A stretch of 63,152 nt of DNA from Actinomycetota bacterium (GTDB lineage Bacteria > Actinomycetota > Acidimicrobiia > Acidimicrobiales > Ilumatobacteraceae): the NCBI GenBank assembly GCA_009704985.1, contig WLDE01000003.1, positions 1 to 63,152 of the forward strand, in the 5' to 3' direction. Numbering within the stretch: position 1 is the first letter of the stretch; each line of letters begins with the position of its first letter. This document shows, piece by piece, positions 14,914 to 21,524 of the stretch. The position numbers and the translations under genes are program-made. The notes under the pieces are model-generated. The model did not search any database, was not told the origin of the DNA, and saw only the letters and a program-made list of their open reading frames with translations.

Positions 14914-15699
14914 TCAGCCGGTGGTGTCCGTCTCCCTCGGGGGCCGGCCCGGACCCGGTTCGCCCGCGAACGCCTGCGCGATCGACATCCACTCCTCGGC
15001 GGCAGGACCGTGCACCTCGAGCGCGGTGTCGACGCGGTGCCGGCGCTGGGTGACCACGAGGCAGAAGTCGAGCAAGGGGCCGCGCACGACGTCGGGTGAC
15101 GACGGCGCACCGTAGGTGACGGTGTCGCCCGACGGTGTCGTGAGCGCCACGTGCACGTCGGCGTCGGGCATCGCCATCTTCCGGATCGCGTAGCTGAACG
15201 GACGGGCGCGCACCCCGATGTGCGCGACGTGGCGCAGCCGATCGGTGGGCTCGCGCTCCGCGCCGAGCGCATCGGCGACGTCCTGACCGTGCGCCCACGT
15301 CTCCATGAGCCGGGCCGTGACGAACGAGCGGGCACCCATCGCCGGGCCGTACCACGGCACGCGGGCGGACGGATCGACACCGCGGGCGACGTCGACGAGG
15401 CGACCGCGATCGCGGCGCCACGCGACCAGCATCGCCGCACCGGTCATCGACCGGCCGGGTACGACCGACGCCTCGGTGCCACCGCTGCGCATCAGCTCGG
15501 CTGCGTCGGCGGCGAACGCGTCGGGATCGGTGAGCGCCATGAGCGCCCGCTGATCGAAGAACCAGAGGTGACTCACCTGGTCGCGGATCGACCAGCCGGG
15601 CGATTCCGTGGCGCGGTCCCACGTCGCTTCGTCGATACCGGCCACGAGCTCGTCGAGGGAGTCGTGTTCGGCCACCAGGTCGTCACAGATCGGATCCAT
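14914..15699 (-). CDS. Mycothiol-dependent maleylpyruvate isomerase-fold protein (TIGR03084-like)
   Basis: A 261-residue protein of the actinobacterial DinB/MDMPI superfamily. The N-terminus (LVAEHDSLDELVAGIDEATW, then SPGWSIRDQVSHLWFFD) is the four-helix metal-binding part, with histidines placed as in the family. METWAHGQDVADALG near the middle gives the third metal-site histidine. Members are mycothiol-dependent transferases or of unknown function. The ATG at 15699 has CACAAT 6 nt upstream and no ribosome binding site. Confidence 0.85.
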   Translation of the reverse strand: MDPICDDLVAEHDSLDELVAGIDEATWDRATESPGWSIRDQVSHLWFFDQRALMALTDPDAFAADAAELMRSGGTEASVVPGRSMTGAAMLVAWRRDRGRLVDVARGVDPSARVPWYGPAMGARSFVTARLMETWAHGQDVADALGAEREPTDRLRHVAHIGVRARPFSYAIRKMAMPDADVHVALTTPSGDTVTYGAPSSPDVVRGPLLDFCLVVTQRRHRVDTALEVHGPAAEEWMSIAQAFAGEPGPGRPPRETDTTG

Positions 15700-15705
15700 G
15701 CCTGC

Positions 15706-15711
15706 ATTGTG
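15706..15711 (-). promoter_or_regulatory. -10-like element CACAAT, leaderless promoter candidate
   Basis: CACAAT on the minus strand ends 6 nt before the ATG at 15699. Confidence 0.45.
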
Positions 15712-15758
15712 CTCGCCGCGCTGCGCCGTCGGTGAGCCGACCCTGCCGGGACGCGAAA

Positions 15759-15780
15759 CGAGGGGCCCGCGGGCCCCTCG
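15759..15780 (-). terminator. Perfect 22-bp palindrome followed by TTT, terminator of the AAPAKK gene
   Basis: CGAGGGGCCCGCGGGCCCCTCG is self-complementary. Reading the minus strand it is followed by TTTCGCG and lies 26 bp past the stop at 15807. Confidence 0.8.
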
Positions 15781-15806
15781 TCACGACACTCCGATCGACC
15801 AGGCGA

Positions 15807-16130
15807 TCACTTCTTCTTGGCAGCCGCCTTCTTGGCGGGGGCGGCCTTCTTCGCCGGAGCCGCCTTCTTGGCCGGAGCCGCCTTCTTGGCCGGAGCCGCC
15901 TTCTTGGCCGGAGCCGCCTTCTTGGCCGGAGCCGCCTTCTTCGCGGGGGCGGCCTTCTTCGCCGGAGCCGCCTTCTTCGCCGGAGCGGCCTTCTTCGCCG
16001 GAGCCGCCTTCTTCGCCGGAGCGGCCTTCTTGGCGGGAGCCGCCTTCTTCGCCGGAGCCGCCTTCTTGGCGGGAGCGGCCTTCTTGGCCGGAGCGGCCTT
16101 CTTCGCGGGAGCAGCCTTCTTTGCAGCCAT
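15807..16130 (-). CDS. Free-standing AAPAKK-repeat, histone H1-like protein (HupB tail)
   Basis: A 107-residue protein made of MAAKK, sixteen AAPAKK hexads and AAAKKK. It has no folded domain. Such PAKKA repeats form the DNA-binding tail of actinobacterial HupB/Hlp, where they follow an HU domain in one polypeptide. Here the tail has its own ATG and a strong ribosome binding site (AGAAGGA, 16139-16145, 8 nt before ATG). It lies 26 nt after the end of a frame carrying remnants of the HU gene. A clear terminator follows. Likely a nucleoid protein binding DNA by charge. The 18-bp coding repeat should be prone to length change. Confidence 0.88.
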   Translation of the reverse strand: MAAKKAAPAKKAAPAKKAAPAKKAAPAKKAAPAKKAAPAKKAAPAKKAAPAKKAAPAKKAAPAKKAAPAKKAAPAKKAAPAKKAAPAKKAAPAKKAAPAKKAAAKKK

Positions 16131-16138
16131 GGTTGTGT

Positions 16139-16145
16139 TCCTTCT
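16139..16145 (-). promoter_or_regulatory. Strong Shine-Dalgarno AGAAGGA of the AAPAKK gene
   Basis: AGAAGGA on the minus strand, 8 nt before the ATG at 16130. It shows that the tail is translated on its own, without the HU domain upstream. Confidence 0.75.
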
Positions 16146-16212
16146 CGTGTCCTGGGTCACTTCGTGTTCTCGGTGTTCGACGCACCCTCGAGCGTGCTGC
16201 TCGCGGTGAGCG

Positions 16213-16441
16213 TCATCCGGTCGAGGCAACGGTCTCCGTTGCCGCACCGGTCGGCGGGTCGCGGCCCGTGCGAGCCGTCGACGTGATCGTGGTGGCCGAG
16301 TCGAGACCCGGCCACACGACCCCGTCGCCCTGTTCGGTCCTCTCCGTCGCCGCTGCGATGAGTGCGTCGATGACGCTCCCTGCTTCGGTTCCGGAGACTC
16401 CGACTTCCTGACGACGGTGTCGATCGACCCCGCCCTGTCAT
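16213..16441 (-). pseudogene. hupB: Frameshifted HU (HupB N-terminal) domain upstream of the AAPAKK tail
   Basis: Reading the minus strand from 16428 to the TGA at 16213 gives 71 residues starting VDRHRRQEVGVSGTEAGSVI. They align without gaps to E. coli HU-beta over 49 columns with about 20 identities, including GD.V..(P)G and ARTGR.P.TG, where the intercalating proline sits. That frame has no start codon and is closed by a TGA just upstream. The only plausible start, ATG at 16441 with AAGAGG 11 nt before it, is one base out of frame: ACAGGGCGGGG holds one G too many. The GFGTF core is altered to GLDSA and the C-terminal 18 residues are missing. It is a decayed gene, a programmed frameshift, or a sequencing error. 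Confidence 0.7.
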
Positions 16442-16602
16442 GTCTGTTGCTACCTCTTCGTATCGTCGATTCCCGTGGGAACGGAGCGTTACGCACGCGT
16501 ATGCAACAGGTTCCGATGGCGAATAGCAAGCACCCTTGTCATTGCAAATGCAATGAGTGACGCACGTCGCCGCAGCTCGCGCGCGACCACCGTCCGAGGC
16601 GT
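16442..16602. promoter_or_regulatory. AT-richer intergenic stretch with an inverted repeat, probable promoter region of the HU/AAPAKK locus
   Basis: This is the main A+T-rich patch of the region. It contains TCATTGC (16539-16545) / GCAATGA (16550-16556), a 7-bp inverted repeat around AAAT. No gene is visible. It would drive the minus-strand locus below 16441. No -35/-10 pair could be fixed with confidence. Confidence 0.45.
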
Positions 16603-17070
16603 TCAGTGCGCGGTCCCGCGCAACTCGTCCAACGTCGATCGGATCGCGCTCGCGTACGTCGCCGCCTCACCGTCGGCGTAGTGCTGACGTGGCCAGAAGA
16701 ACCCGCGCAGACCGTCGCGACGTCGTCTCGGGACCACGTGTACGTGGAGGTGCGCGACGCTCTGGCTCACGACGTTGTTGTTGGCGACGAAGGTGCCGTC
16801 GCACCCGAGTGCGTCCGGCAACGCCCGAACGACGAGCTGCACGCGCTCGAACAGCGGACCGATGGCAGCTGGTTCGAGTTCGGCCAGCGTGACGACGTGG
16901 TGCCGCGGGACGACGAGCACGTGCCCCTTGAACACGGGCGAGCGATCGAGGAACCCGAGCGCCGTGTCGTCGTCGAGGACGACGTCGGCGGGCAGCACGC
17001 CGGCGACGATCTCGCAGAACACGCACGCGCTCGCGACCTCGCCGTCTCCGGAGCGACCACGCGTGCCCAT
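16603..17070 (-). CDS. HIT family protein
   Basis: A 155-residue histidine-triad protein. CVFCEIVAGVLPADVVLDDD opens the domain and HLHVHVVPR is the triad (H-x-H-x-H) with the nucleophilic central histidine. HIT proteins cleave nucleoside phosphoramidates, dinucleoside polyphosphates or AMP-lysine. Cytoplasmic. The ATG at 17070 is preferred because CAGACT lies 6 nt upstream; a start 36 nt further up is also open but is not protein-like. The stop is followed by the AT-rich promoter patch of the HU locus. Confidence 0.92.
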   Translation of the reverse strand: MGTRGRSGDGEVASACVFCEIVAGVLPADVVLDDDTALGFLDRSPVFKGHVLVVPRHHVVTLAELEPAAIGPLFERVQLVVRALPDALGCDGTFVANNNVVSQSVAHLHVHVVPRRRRDGLRGFFWPRQHYADGEAATYASAIRSTLDELRGTAH

Positions 17071-17076
17071 CGGCGG

Positions 17077-17082
17077 AGTCTG
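17077..17082 (-). promoter_or_regulatory. -10-like element CAGACT, leaderless promoter candidate
   Basis: CAGACT on the minus strand ends 6 nt before the ATG at 17070. Confidence 0.45.
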
Positions 17083-17125
17083 GCGCAACTGCGACCGTCG
17101 ACGCACGCAGTGCGAAGATCACCCG

Positions 17126-17674
17126 ATGAGCAGCCCGCGAATCGCACCGATCACCGACCCCTCACCCGAGGTCGTCGAGCTCTACGAGAAGGGCGGCATG
17201 CGCGCGCCCGACGGCTCGACCCTCAACATCTTCGCGACGCTCGCCCACCACCCGGCGCTCCTGCGCCGGTGGTTGGTGTTCGCCACGCACGTGATGTCGA
17301 AGAACACGCTGTCGCCACGCGACCGCGAGCTGCTCATCCTCCGGGTCGGCGTGCGGTGCAACTCGCCGTACGAGTTCGGTCAGCACCACGTGATCGCGCA
17401 GCGCTGCGACCTCTCGGTGGACGAGATCGAGCGGGTGAAGGCCGGACCCGATCACCCGGGTTGGTCCACCTTCGACGCCGCGCTGCTGCGCGCCGCCGAC
17501 GAGCTGCACGACGACAGCCGCATCGGCGACGCGACGTGGGCCGTGCTCGCCGAGCGGTACTCGACCGAGCAGCTGCTCGACGTGGTCTTCACCGTCGGGA
17601 ACTACCACCTGGTCTCGATGGCGCTGAACACCTGTGGGGTCGAGCTCGACGCGGGCATCCCCGACACGCTCTGA
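17126..17674 (+). CDS. Carboxymuconolactone decarboxylase (CMD) family protein
   Basis: A 182-residue AhpD/CMD-fold protein. RDRELLILRVGVRCNSPYEF followed by GQHHVIAQRC is the CMD signature, with the glutamate, cysteine and histidine that form a proton relay in peroxidase-type members. Members decarboxylate gamma-carboxymuconolactone or reduce peroxides; this variant has only one cysteine of the CxxC pair, so a thiol peroxidase role is unlikely. It is divergent from the HIT gene across 55 bp. No ribosome binding site is seen before ATG 17126. Confidence 0.85.
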   Translation: MSSPRIAPITDPSPEVVELYEKGGMRAPDGSTLNIFATLAHHPALLRRWLVFATHVMSKNTLSPRDRELLILRVGVRCNSPYEFGQHHVIAQRCDLSVDEIERVKAGPDHPGWSTFDAALLRAADELHDDSRIGDATWAVLAERYSTEQLLDVVFTVGNYHLVSMALNTCGVELDAGIPDTL

Positions 17675-17842
17675 CCGCCGGCGGGCACGTGCGTGAGCCG
17701 GTGCGCGACGCCGGCGTGAACGTCTCGTGAACGACCCGCCGAAATCCCTCGATGGCGCCCGTGTTTCGGGTAAGAACTGATCGTTGCGTCCCTGCACACC
17801 CGTCCACCCGTCACGGTCCGTCCGTCTCGGGTCCGTCCCTGC

Positions 17843-17850
17843 GAGGAGAG
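17843..17850 (+). promoter_or_regulatory. Shine-Dalgarno GAGGAGAG that fixes a TTG start
   Basis: GAGGAGAG is followed after GCG by TTG at 17854, in frame with PIN-PhoH. The upstream in-frame ATG at 17752 has no ribosome binding site and its extension is not conserved in character. Confidence 0.65.
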
Positions 17851-17853
17851 GCG

Positions 17854-19329
17854 TTGACCGACCTGGCTGCCCGCACGTCGTCCCGCGAGCCGGCGGGGGG
17901 AGGTGAGCAGCGAGGCGAGCGGCACCATCGTTCCGACGACGCCGGCGAGTCCGTCGACGCAGCCGAGTCCGGTGGGTCCGCCACGTCGACCCGAACCCGG
18001 ATCGTCCTCGACACCTCGGTGCTGGTGGCCGATCCCGCCTGCATCCACGGCTTCGGCGATGCCGACGTCGTGATCCCGCTGACGGTGATCGAGGAACTCG
18101 ACTCGTTGAAGACTCGTCTCGACGACGTCGGCCGCGCGGCGCGCACTGCGCTGCGAGCCATCGAGGACCTCCGCGTCGGTGCCGGCGGCTCGCTCGCGAC
18201 CGCGGTGCCCCTCCGCGACGACAGCCAGGGCACGCTGCGCATCGAGATCAACGGCGTCCAGCGACACCTGCTCGTCGAGCACGGCCTCGACCCGGCCGTC
18301 CCCGACAACCGCATCATCGGCGCGGCGCTCGGCCAGGCGCAGCTCGCTCCGACCACGATGGTGTCGAACGACGCCGCACTGCGCATCAAGGCCGCCCATC
18401 TCGGGTTGCGGGCCGCCGAGCACCATCCGGTCGGACGCAGCATCAGCACCCGCGACGCCGGTTGGCGCACGGTGAGCGCGAGCCACGAGACGATCGACTG
18501 CCTCTACGCCGCCGGTGCGGTCGCCGCCGACGCGCTGGCCGACCCGTCGGAGGGTGGCGTCGCAGCATCGGACGCGAAGGAGAACGACTTCGCCGTCCTG
18601 CGTGCCGGCTCGCAGAGCGCCCTCGTGCGACGGATCGGCGACGAGTGGGTGCTGCTCGGCCACCAGGCACCCGAGGCGTGGGGACTGCGGGCCCGCTCGA
18701 AGGAGCAGCGCTTCGCGCTCGAACTGCTGCTCGACCCGGAGGTGAGCGTCGTGGCGCTCGACGGGCGCGCCGGCACGGGCAAGACATTGCTCGCCATCGC
18801 CGCCGGACTCGAGCAGGTCGTCGAGACCAAGGCGTACGAACGCCTCGCCGTCTACCGGCCGCTCGTGCCCGTGGGCCGTGCCGACGTCGGCTTCCTGCCC
18901 GGCGGACTCGACGAGAAGCTCGATCCGTGGATGTCGGCCATCCACGACGCGATCGTCGCCCTCACCGACCGGCACAGCAGCCACGACGCGCGCACCCTCA
19001 TCGACGAGCTCACGAGCCGCAACCAGCTCTCGCTCGAGAGCGTCACGTTCCTGCGGGGCCGTTCGCTGCACGGCCAGATCGTGGTGGTCGACGAGGCCCA
19101 GAACCTCGAACCGACCACGCTCAAGACGATCCTCACGCGCATCGGCGACGGCACGAAGGTGGTGTTCACCGGCGACACCAGCCAGATCGACGCGCCGTAT
19201 CTCGGGGAGTCGAACAACGCCCTCGCCGTGCTGATCCAGGCCTTCGGCGGCCAGTCGTGCTTCGGGCACGTCACCCTCTCGGCCTGCGAGCGCAGCGCCG
19301 TCGCGAGCCTCGCCGCCGAACTCCTCTGA
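17854..19329 (+). CDS. PIN-PhoH fusion protein (PhoH2 type), ribonuclease plus RNA-dependent ATPase
   Basis: A 491-residue two-domain protein. Residues about 48-190 are a PIN/VapC nuclease domain with its acidic residues in IVLDTSVLV (Asp53), TVIEELDSL, VPDNRIIG and VSNDAAL. The C-terminal half is a PhoH P-loop ATPase: Walker A VALDGRAGTGKT, Walker B IVVVDEAQNLEP, and FTGDTSQID. The family is a sequence-specific RNA helicase/nuclease; in mycobacteria phoH2 is paired with a small upstream antitoxin, which I did not find here. A TTG start at 17854 with GAGGAGAG before it is preferred. A perfect palindrome follows the stop. Confidence 0.92.
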   Translation: MTDLAARTSSREPAGGGEQRGERHHRSDDAGESVDAAESGGSATSTRTRIVLDTSVLVADPACIHGFGDADVVIPLTVIEELDSLKTRLDDVGRAARTALRAIEDLRVGAGGSLATAVPLRDDSQGTLRIEINGVQRHLLVEHGLDPAVPDNRIIGAALGQAQLAPTTMVSNDAALRIKAAHLGLRAAEHHPVGRSISTRDAGWRTVSASHETIDCLYAAGAVAADALADPSEGGVAASDAKENDFAVLRAGSQSALVRRIGDEWVLLGHQAPEAWGLRARSKEQRFALELLLDPEVSVVALDGRAGTGKTLLAIAAGLEQVVETKAYERLAVYRPLVPVGRADVGFLPGGLDEKLDPWMSAIHDAIVALTDRHSSHDARTLIDELTSRNQLSLESVTFLRGRSLHGQIVVVDEAQNLEPTTLKTILTRIGDGTKVVFTGDTSQIDAPYLGESNNALAVLIQAFGGQSCFGHVTLSACERSAVASLAAELL

Positions 19330-19358
19330 GCCCCGGCCGATGCCGGCCGACCGCCGGC

Positions 19359-19378
19359 CGACCGCCGGCCGGCGGTCG
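19359..19378 (+). terminator. 20-bp palindrome after PIN-PhoH
   Basis: CGACCGCCGGCCGGCGGTCG is perfectly self-complementary, 30 bp past the stop at 19329, and is preceded by degenerate CCGGCCGA repeats. No T run. Confidence 0.6.
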
Positions 19379-19557
19379 AGCTCCCACCCGATGCGCCGAA
19401 CCGGGCTTCGCCGCGCCCTGCGACGGGGTGCACGAACTCGCCGAGGGTACGGGGCACCTGGGATGCACGGATGACGACGCACGATGTGACATGCACGTGA
19501 TCGAATTAGTGCGAAAAGTGCTTTTCCGTGACGCCGAGCTGAATTAGTGTTAAATCC

Positions 19558-19597
19558 GAGCGGCGGAGGGACCACCCCTCCCGGTCCCCCGCCGCTC
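19558..19597 (+). promoter_or_regulatory. Long hairpin in the whiB leader
   Basis: GAGCGGCGG (19558-19566), one bulged A, GGGACC (19568-19573), loop of nine, GGTCCC (19583-19588), CCGCCGCTC (19589-19597): fifteen base pairs. It ends 29 nt before the ATG at 19627. It could be a terminator/attenuator or a leader stabiliser. Confidence 0.6.
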
Positions 19598-19626
19598 AAA
19601 GCTCGCAGCACGAAAGCCGAGGGGTC

Positions 19627-19935
19627 ATGGCAGCAGTCGAGTCGATCCGGTTCGAGGTGCCCATCGGGCACGACTGGCGGGAGCACGGGGTGTGCAAGGG
19701 GCGCACCAACCTGTTCTTCCCGCCCCGGGCCGAGCGGCCACAGGCACGGATGCGCCGTGAGGCGCAGGCCCGGCTCCTGTGCAGCACCTGCCCCGTCCAG
19801 GCCCCGTGCCAGGAGTTCGCCCGTGGCAACCACGAGTACGGGTTCTGGGGCGGCGAGAGTGAAGAGGACCGCCACCTCGCCGGCTACACCGTGGCCGCGC
19901 CGATCGGTGTCCGTGCCCGCGCCGGCGCGAGCTGA
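19627..19935 (+). CDS. WhiB-family iron-sulfur transcription regulator
   Basis: A 102-residue WhiB protein. Cys23, Cys52, Cys55 and Cys61 (C-x28-C-x2-C-x5-C) bind a 4Fe-4S cluster, and GFWGGESEEDR is the WhiB G(V/I)WGG turn. The C-terminus GVRARAGAS is a short basic tail in place of the usual longer AT-hook, so DNA binding may need sigma factor partners, as is known for this family. Actinobacteria-specific. A GAGGGG ribosome binding site sits just before the ATG. Its leader contains a strong hairpin and an unusually structured promoter region. A hairpin over the stop codon ends the gene. Confidence 0.95.
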   Translation: MAAVESIRFEVPIGHDWREHGVCKGRTNLFFPPRAERPQARMRREAQARLLCSTCPVQAPCQEFARGNHEYGFWGGESEEDRHLAGYTVAAPIGVRARAGAS

Positions 19936-19953
19936 CGTACCCCCCGCGTCAGC
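19931..19953 (+). terminator. Hairpin over the whiB stop codon
   Basis: GCTGACG (19931-19937) pairs with CGTCAGC (19947-19953) around a nine-base C-rich loop. The TGA lies in the left arm. Confidence 0.55.
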
Positions 19954-19992
19954 CCGCCGAGCGCCGGGGCCATCGCCGTCACAGGTGCCGTT

Positions 19993-19998
19993 TACAGT
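19993..19998 (+). promoter_or_regulatory. -10 element TACAGT, leaderless promoter candidate
   Basis: TACAGT ends 6 nt before the GTG at 20005. The surrounding GTTTACAGT is the only AT-rich spot there. Confidence 0.5.
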
Positions 19999-20004
19999 GG
20001 ACTC

Positions 20005-20595
20005 GTGACCTTCCTCGACGATCCGAGCCTGCGCTTCGCCGTGGTCGACGTCGAGACGTCGGGCCTGTCGGTGCGCCGCCACCGGGTGCTGCAGGTCGGC
20101 GTCGTCGTCATCGACGGCCGCGGCGAGGTCGTCGATCGCTGGGCGAGCCTCATCCGCCCACGGCGGCGCTGGTTCCACCGGGTCGGCCCCACCGCGATCC
20201 ACGGCATCCGCCGCCGAGACGTCCGCGCTGCCCCGCCGCTCCCCGAGGTGATGACGCGCCTCGCGGCCTCGCTCGCCGACACCGTGTTCGTCGCGCACAA
20301 CGCACCGTTCGACCTCGCCTTCCTGCGCAAGGCCGCACGCGACGCTTCGGTGGACCTGCCCATCGGCGCCACGCTGTGCACCCTGCGGCTCTCGCGCCAA
20401 CTCGACCCGGATCGCACCCAGTCGCACCGACTCGGCGCCCTCTGCGAGCGCTACGAGGTCGCCCTGGTGCGTCCTCACGACGCTCTGGCCGACGCCGACG
20501 CCACCGCCGCCGTCCTCCCGCACCTCCTGCGCGCCCACGGCATCACCAGCCGCGAGCAGATCGGCGAGCGCCTGGTGGATCAGTCGGCGGCGTAG
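20005..20595 (+). CDS. 3'-5' exonuclease of the DnaQ/epsilon family
   Basis: A 196-residue DEDDh exonuclease. FAVVDVETSGL (first Asp and Glu), FVAHNAPFDLAFLRK (Asp) and the final HDALADADATAAVL (His and Asp) are the four motifs. It degrades single-stranded DNA or acts as a proofreading-type nuclease. It is the bare domain, with none of the extra GIY-YIG or UvrC parts of larger actinobacterial versions. GTG start with TACAGT 6 nt upstream, so probably leaderless. Its 3' end overlaps the convergent pafC gene by 16 bp. Confidence 0.92.
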   Translation: MTFLDDPSLRFAVVDVETSGLSVRRHRVLQVGVVVIDGRGEVVDRWASLIRPRRRWFHRVGPTAIHGIRRRDVRAAPPLPEVMTRLAASLADTVFVAHNAPFDLAFLRKAARDASVDLPIGATLCTLRLSRQLDPDRTQSHRLGALCERYEVALVRPHDALADADATAAVLPHLLRAHGITSREQIGERLVDQSAA

Positions 20596-21524
20596 CGGGC
20601 GGCCAGCAGCTCCGCAGCGGCCCGCGCGCCCAGACCGCGCCAGTCGTCCGGCGACACCACGGTGGTGGCCGGCCCGAGTCGCAGCAGCAGCTCGCGCAGC
20701 CACGACGCGCTCGCGACCGGCAACTCCACCACCAGGTGATCGCCGTCGTCGGTGACCGACCGCACCGGGAAGCGCTCCACCACCCAGCGATCGGCGACGG
20801 GGAGTCGCAGCGTCGCGATCGACAGGCCCGGCAGGTCGTCGAACCAGTCGTCGCCCGTCGGCACCGTGACCGCACGTGGCTCGAACCGCTCACCGGTGCG
20901 CTCGCACGACACGATCCGGTCGATGCGGAAGATGCGCTCCTCACCCGAGCGGTCGTCGTCGGCGAGGAGGTACCAGCGACCGCGATCCGAGAACACCGCG
21001 CGGGGCCGGAGGCAGCGATCGGTGAGCTCGTCGCGCGACGCCGACCAGTAGTGCACCCGCACCTCCGCGCGCTCGTCGACGGCGGCGACGAGCTCGCCCG
21101 TGATCGCCGGTTGGGCGAGGTCGAGCACCATCCCGTCGGAGCCGAGCACGGCCTCGAGCTTGGCGAGCGCCCGGGCCAGCGGGCCCGAGGGATCGGCGCC
21201 GGGCATCGCGAGCGCGGCGCGACCCGCGGTGAGCAGCGAGAAGCCTTCGGGCGCGGTGAGCCGCAGTGGACGGACGAAGAACCGAGGCACCCCGAGGTGG
21301 GCGACGCCGTCGTCGTCGATGTAGAGGTCGACGAGCTCGTCGAGGTAGGGCGGCAGACCGCACATCGCCGCCTGCTCGAGGTCGGCGACGAGCTCCCTCT
21401 CGCTGAGCTGGAAGCGCTCGCTCATCTCGGCCAGCGACGCGCTGCCGCGCTCGGCGAGCCACGGCAGGATCACGAGGAGGCGCCGGACGCGAACCTTGAG
21501 CGGTGCCCCGCCGCGGCCGCTCAC
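20580..21524 (-). CDS. pafC: PafC-like WYL-domain transcription regulator
   Basis: A 314-residue protein with an N-terminal helix-turn-helix (RRLLVILPWLAERGSASLAE, then SERFQLSERELVADL) and a WYL domain in the second half (EVRVHYWSASRDELTDRCL and DRGRWYLLADDD). PafB and PafC form a heterodimer that activates the LexA-independent DNA-damage response in actinobacteria. The GTG start at 21524 overlaps the pafB stop by GTGA. In mycobacteria the pair follows pafA of the proteasome locus; here no proteasome gene is near. The 3' end overlaps the exonuclease gene. Confidence 0.9.
   Translation of the reverse strand: MSGRGGAPLKVRVRRLLVILPWLAERGSASLAEMSERFQLSERELVADLEQAAMCGLPPYLDELVDLYIDDDGVAHLGVPRFFVRPLRLTAPEGFSLLTAGRAALAMPGADPSGPLARALAKLEAVLGSDGMVLDLAQPAITGELVAAVDERAEVRVHYWSASRDELTDRCLRPRAVFSDRGRWYLLADDDRSGEERIFRIDRIVSCERTGERFEPRAVTVPTGDDWFDDLPGLSIATLRLPVADRWVVERFPVRSVTDDGDHLVVELPVASASWLRELLLRLGPATTVVSPDDWRGLGARAAAELLAARYAAD

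Larger units (their letters stand above)
19330..19626 (+). promoter_or_regulatory. Intergenic region with the whiB control region
   Basis: 297 bp without a gene. After the PhoH terminator it becomes AT-rich. GAATTAGTG occurs twice (19503-19511 and 19541-19549) and flanks the palindrome GAAAAGTGCTTTTC (19513-19526). TTAAAT at 19550-19555 is a possible -10. Together these look like operator and promoter of the WhiB gene. Confidence 0.55.

Noticed and set aside
16157..16441. 94-codon ORF starting at the HU-locus ATG
   Set aside because: Its own frame has poor GC at third positions and a meaningless Arg/Ser/Gly composition; the HU homology lies in the neighbouring frame, so the ATG is kept only as the likely original HU start.
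17752..17853. Upstream ATG start for PIN-PhoH
   Set aside because: No ribosome binding site, while TTG 17854 has GAGGAGAG at proper distance.
19558..19597. Riboswitch before whiB
   Set aside because: A single long hairpin with no multi-helix conserved core; no known riboswitch consensus is recognisable.
17602..20703. 1033-codon open frame on the minus strand across CMD, PIN-PhoH and whiB
   Set aside because: It crosses three well-supported plus-strand genes and the AT-rich whiB promoter; composition is that of antisense GC-rich DNA.
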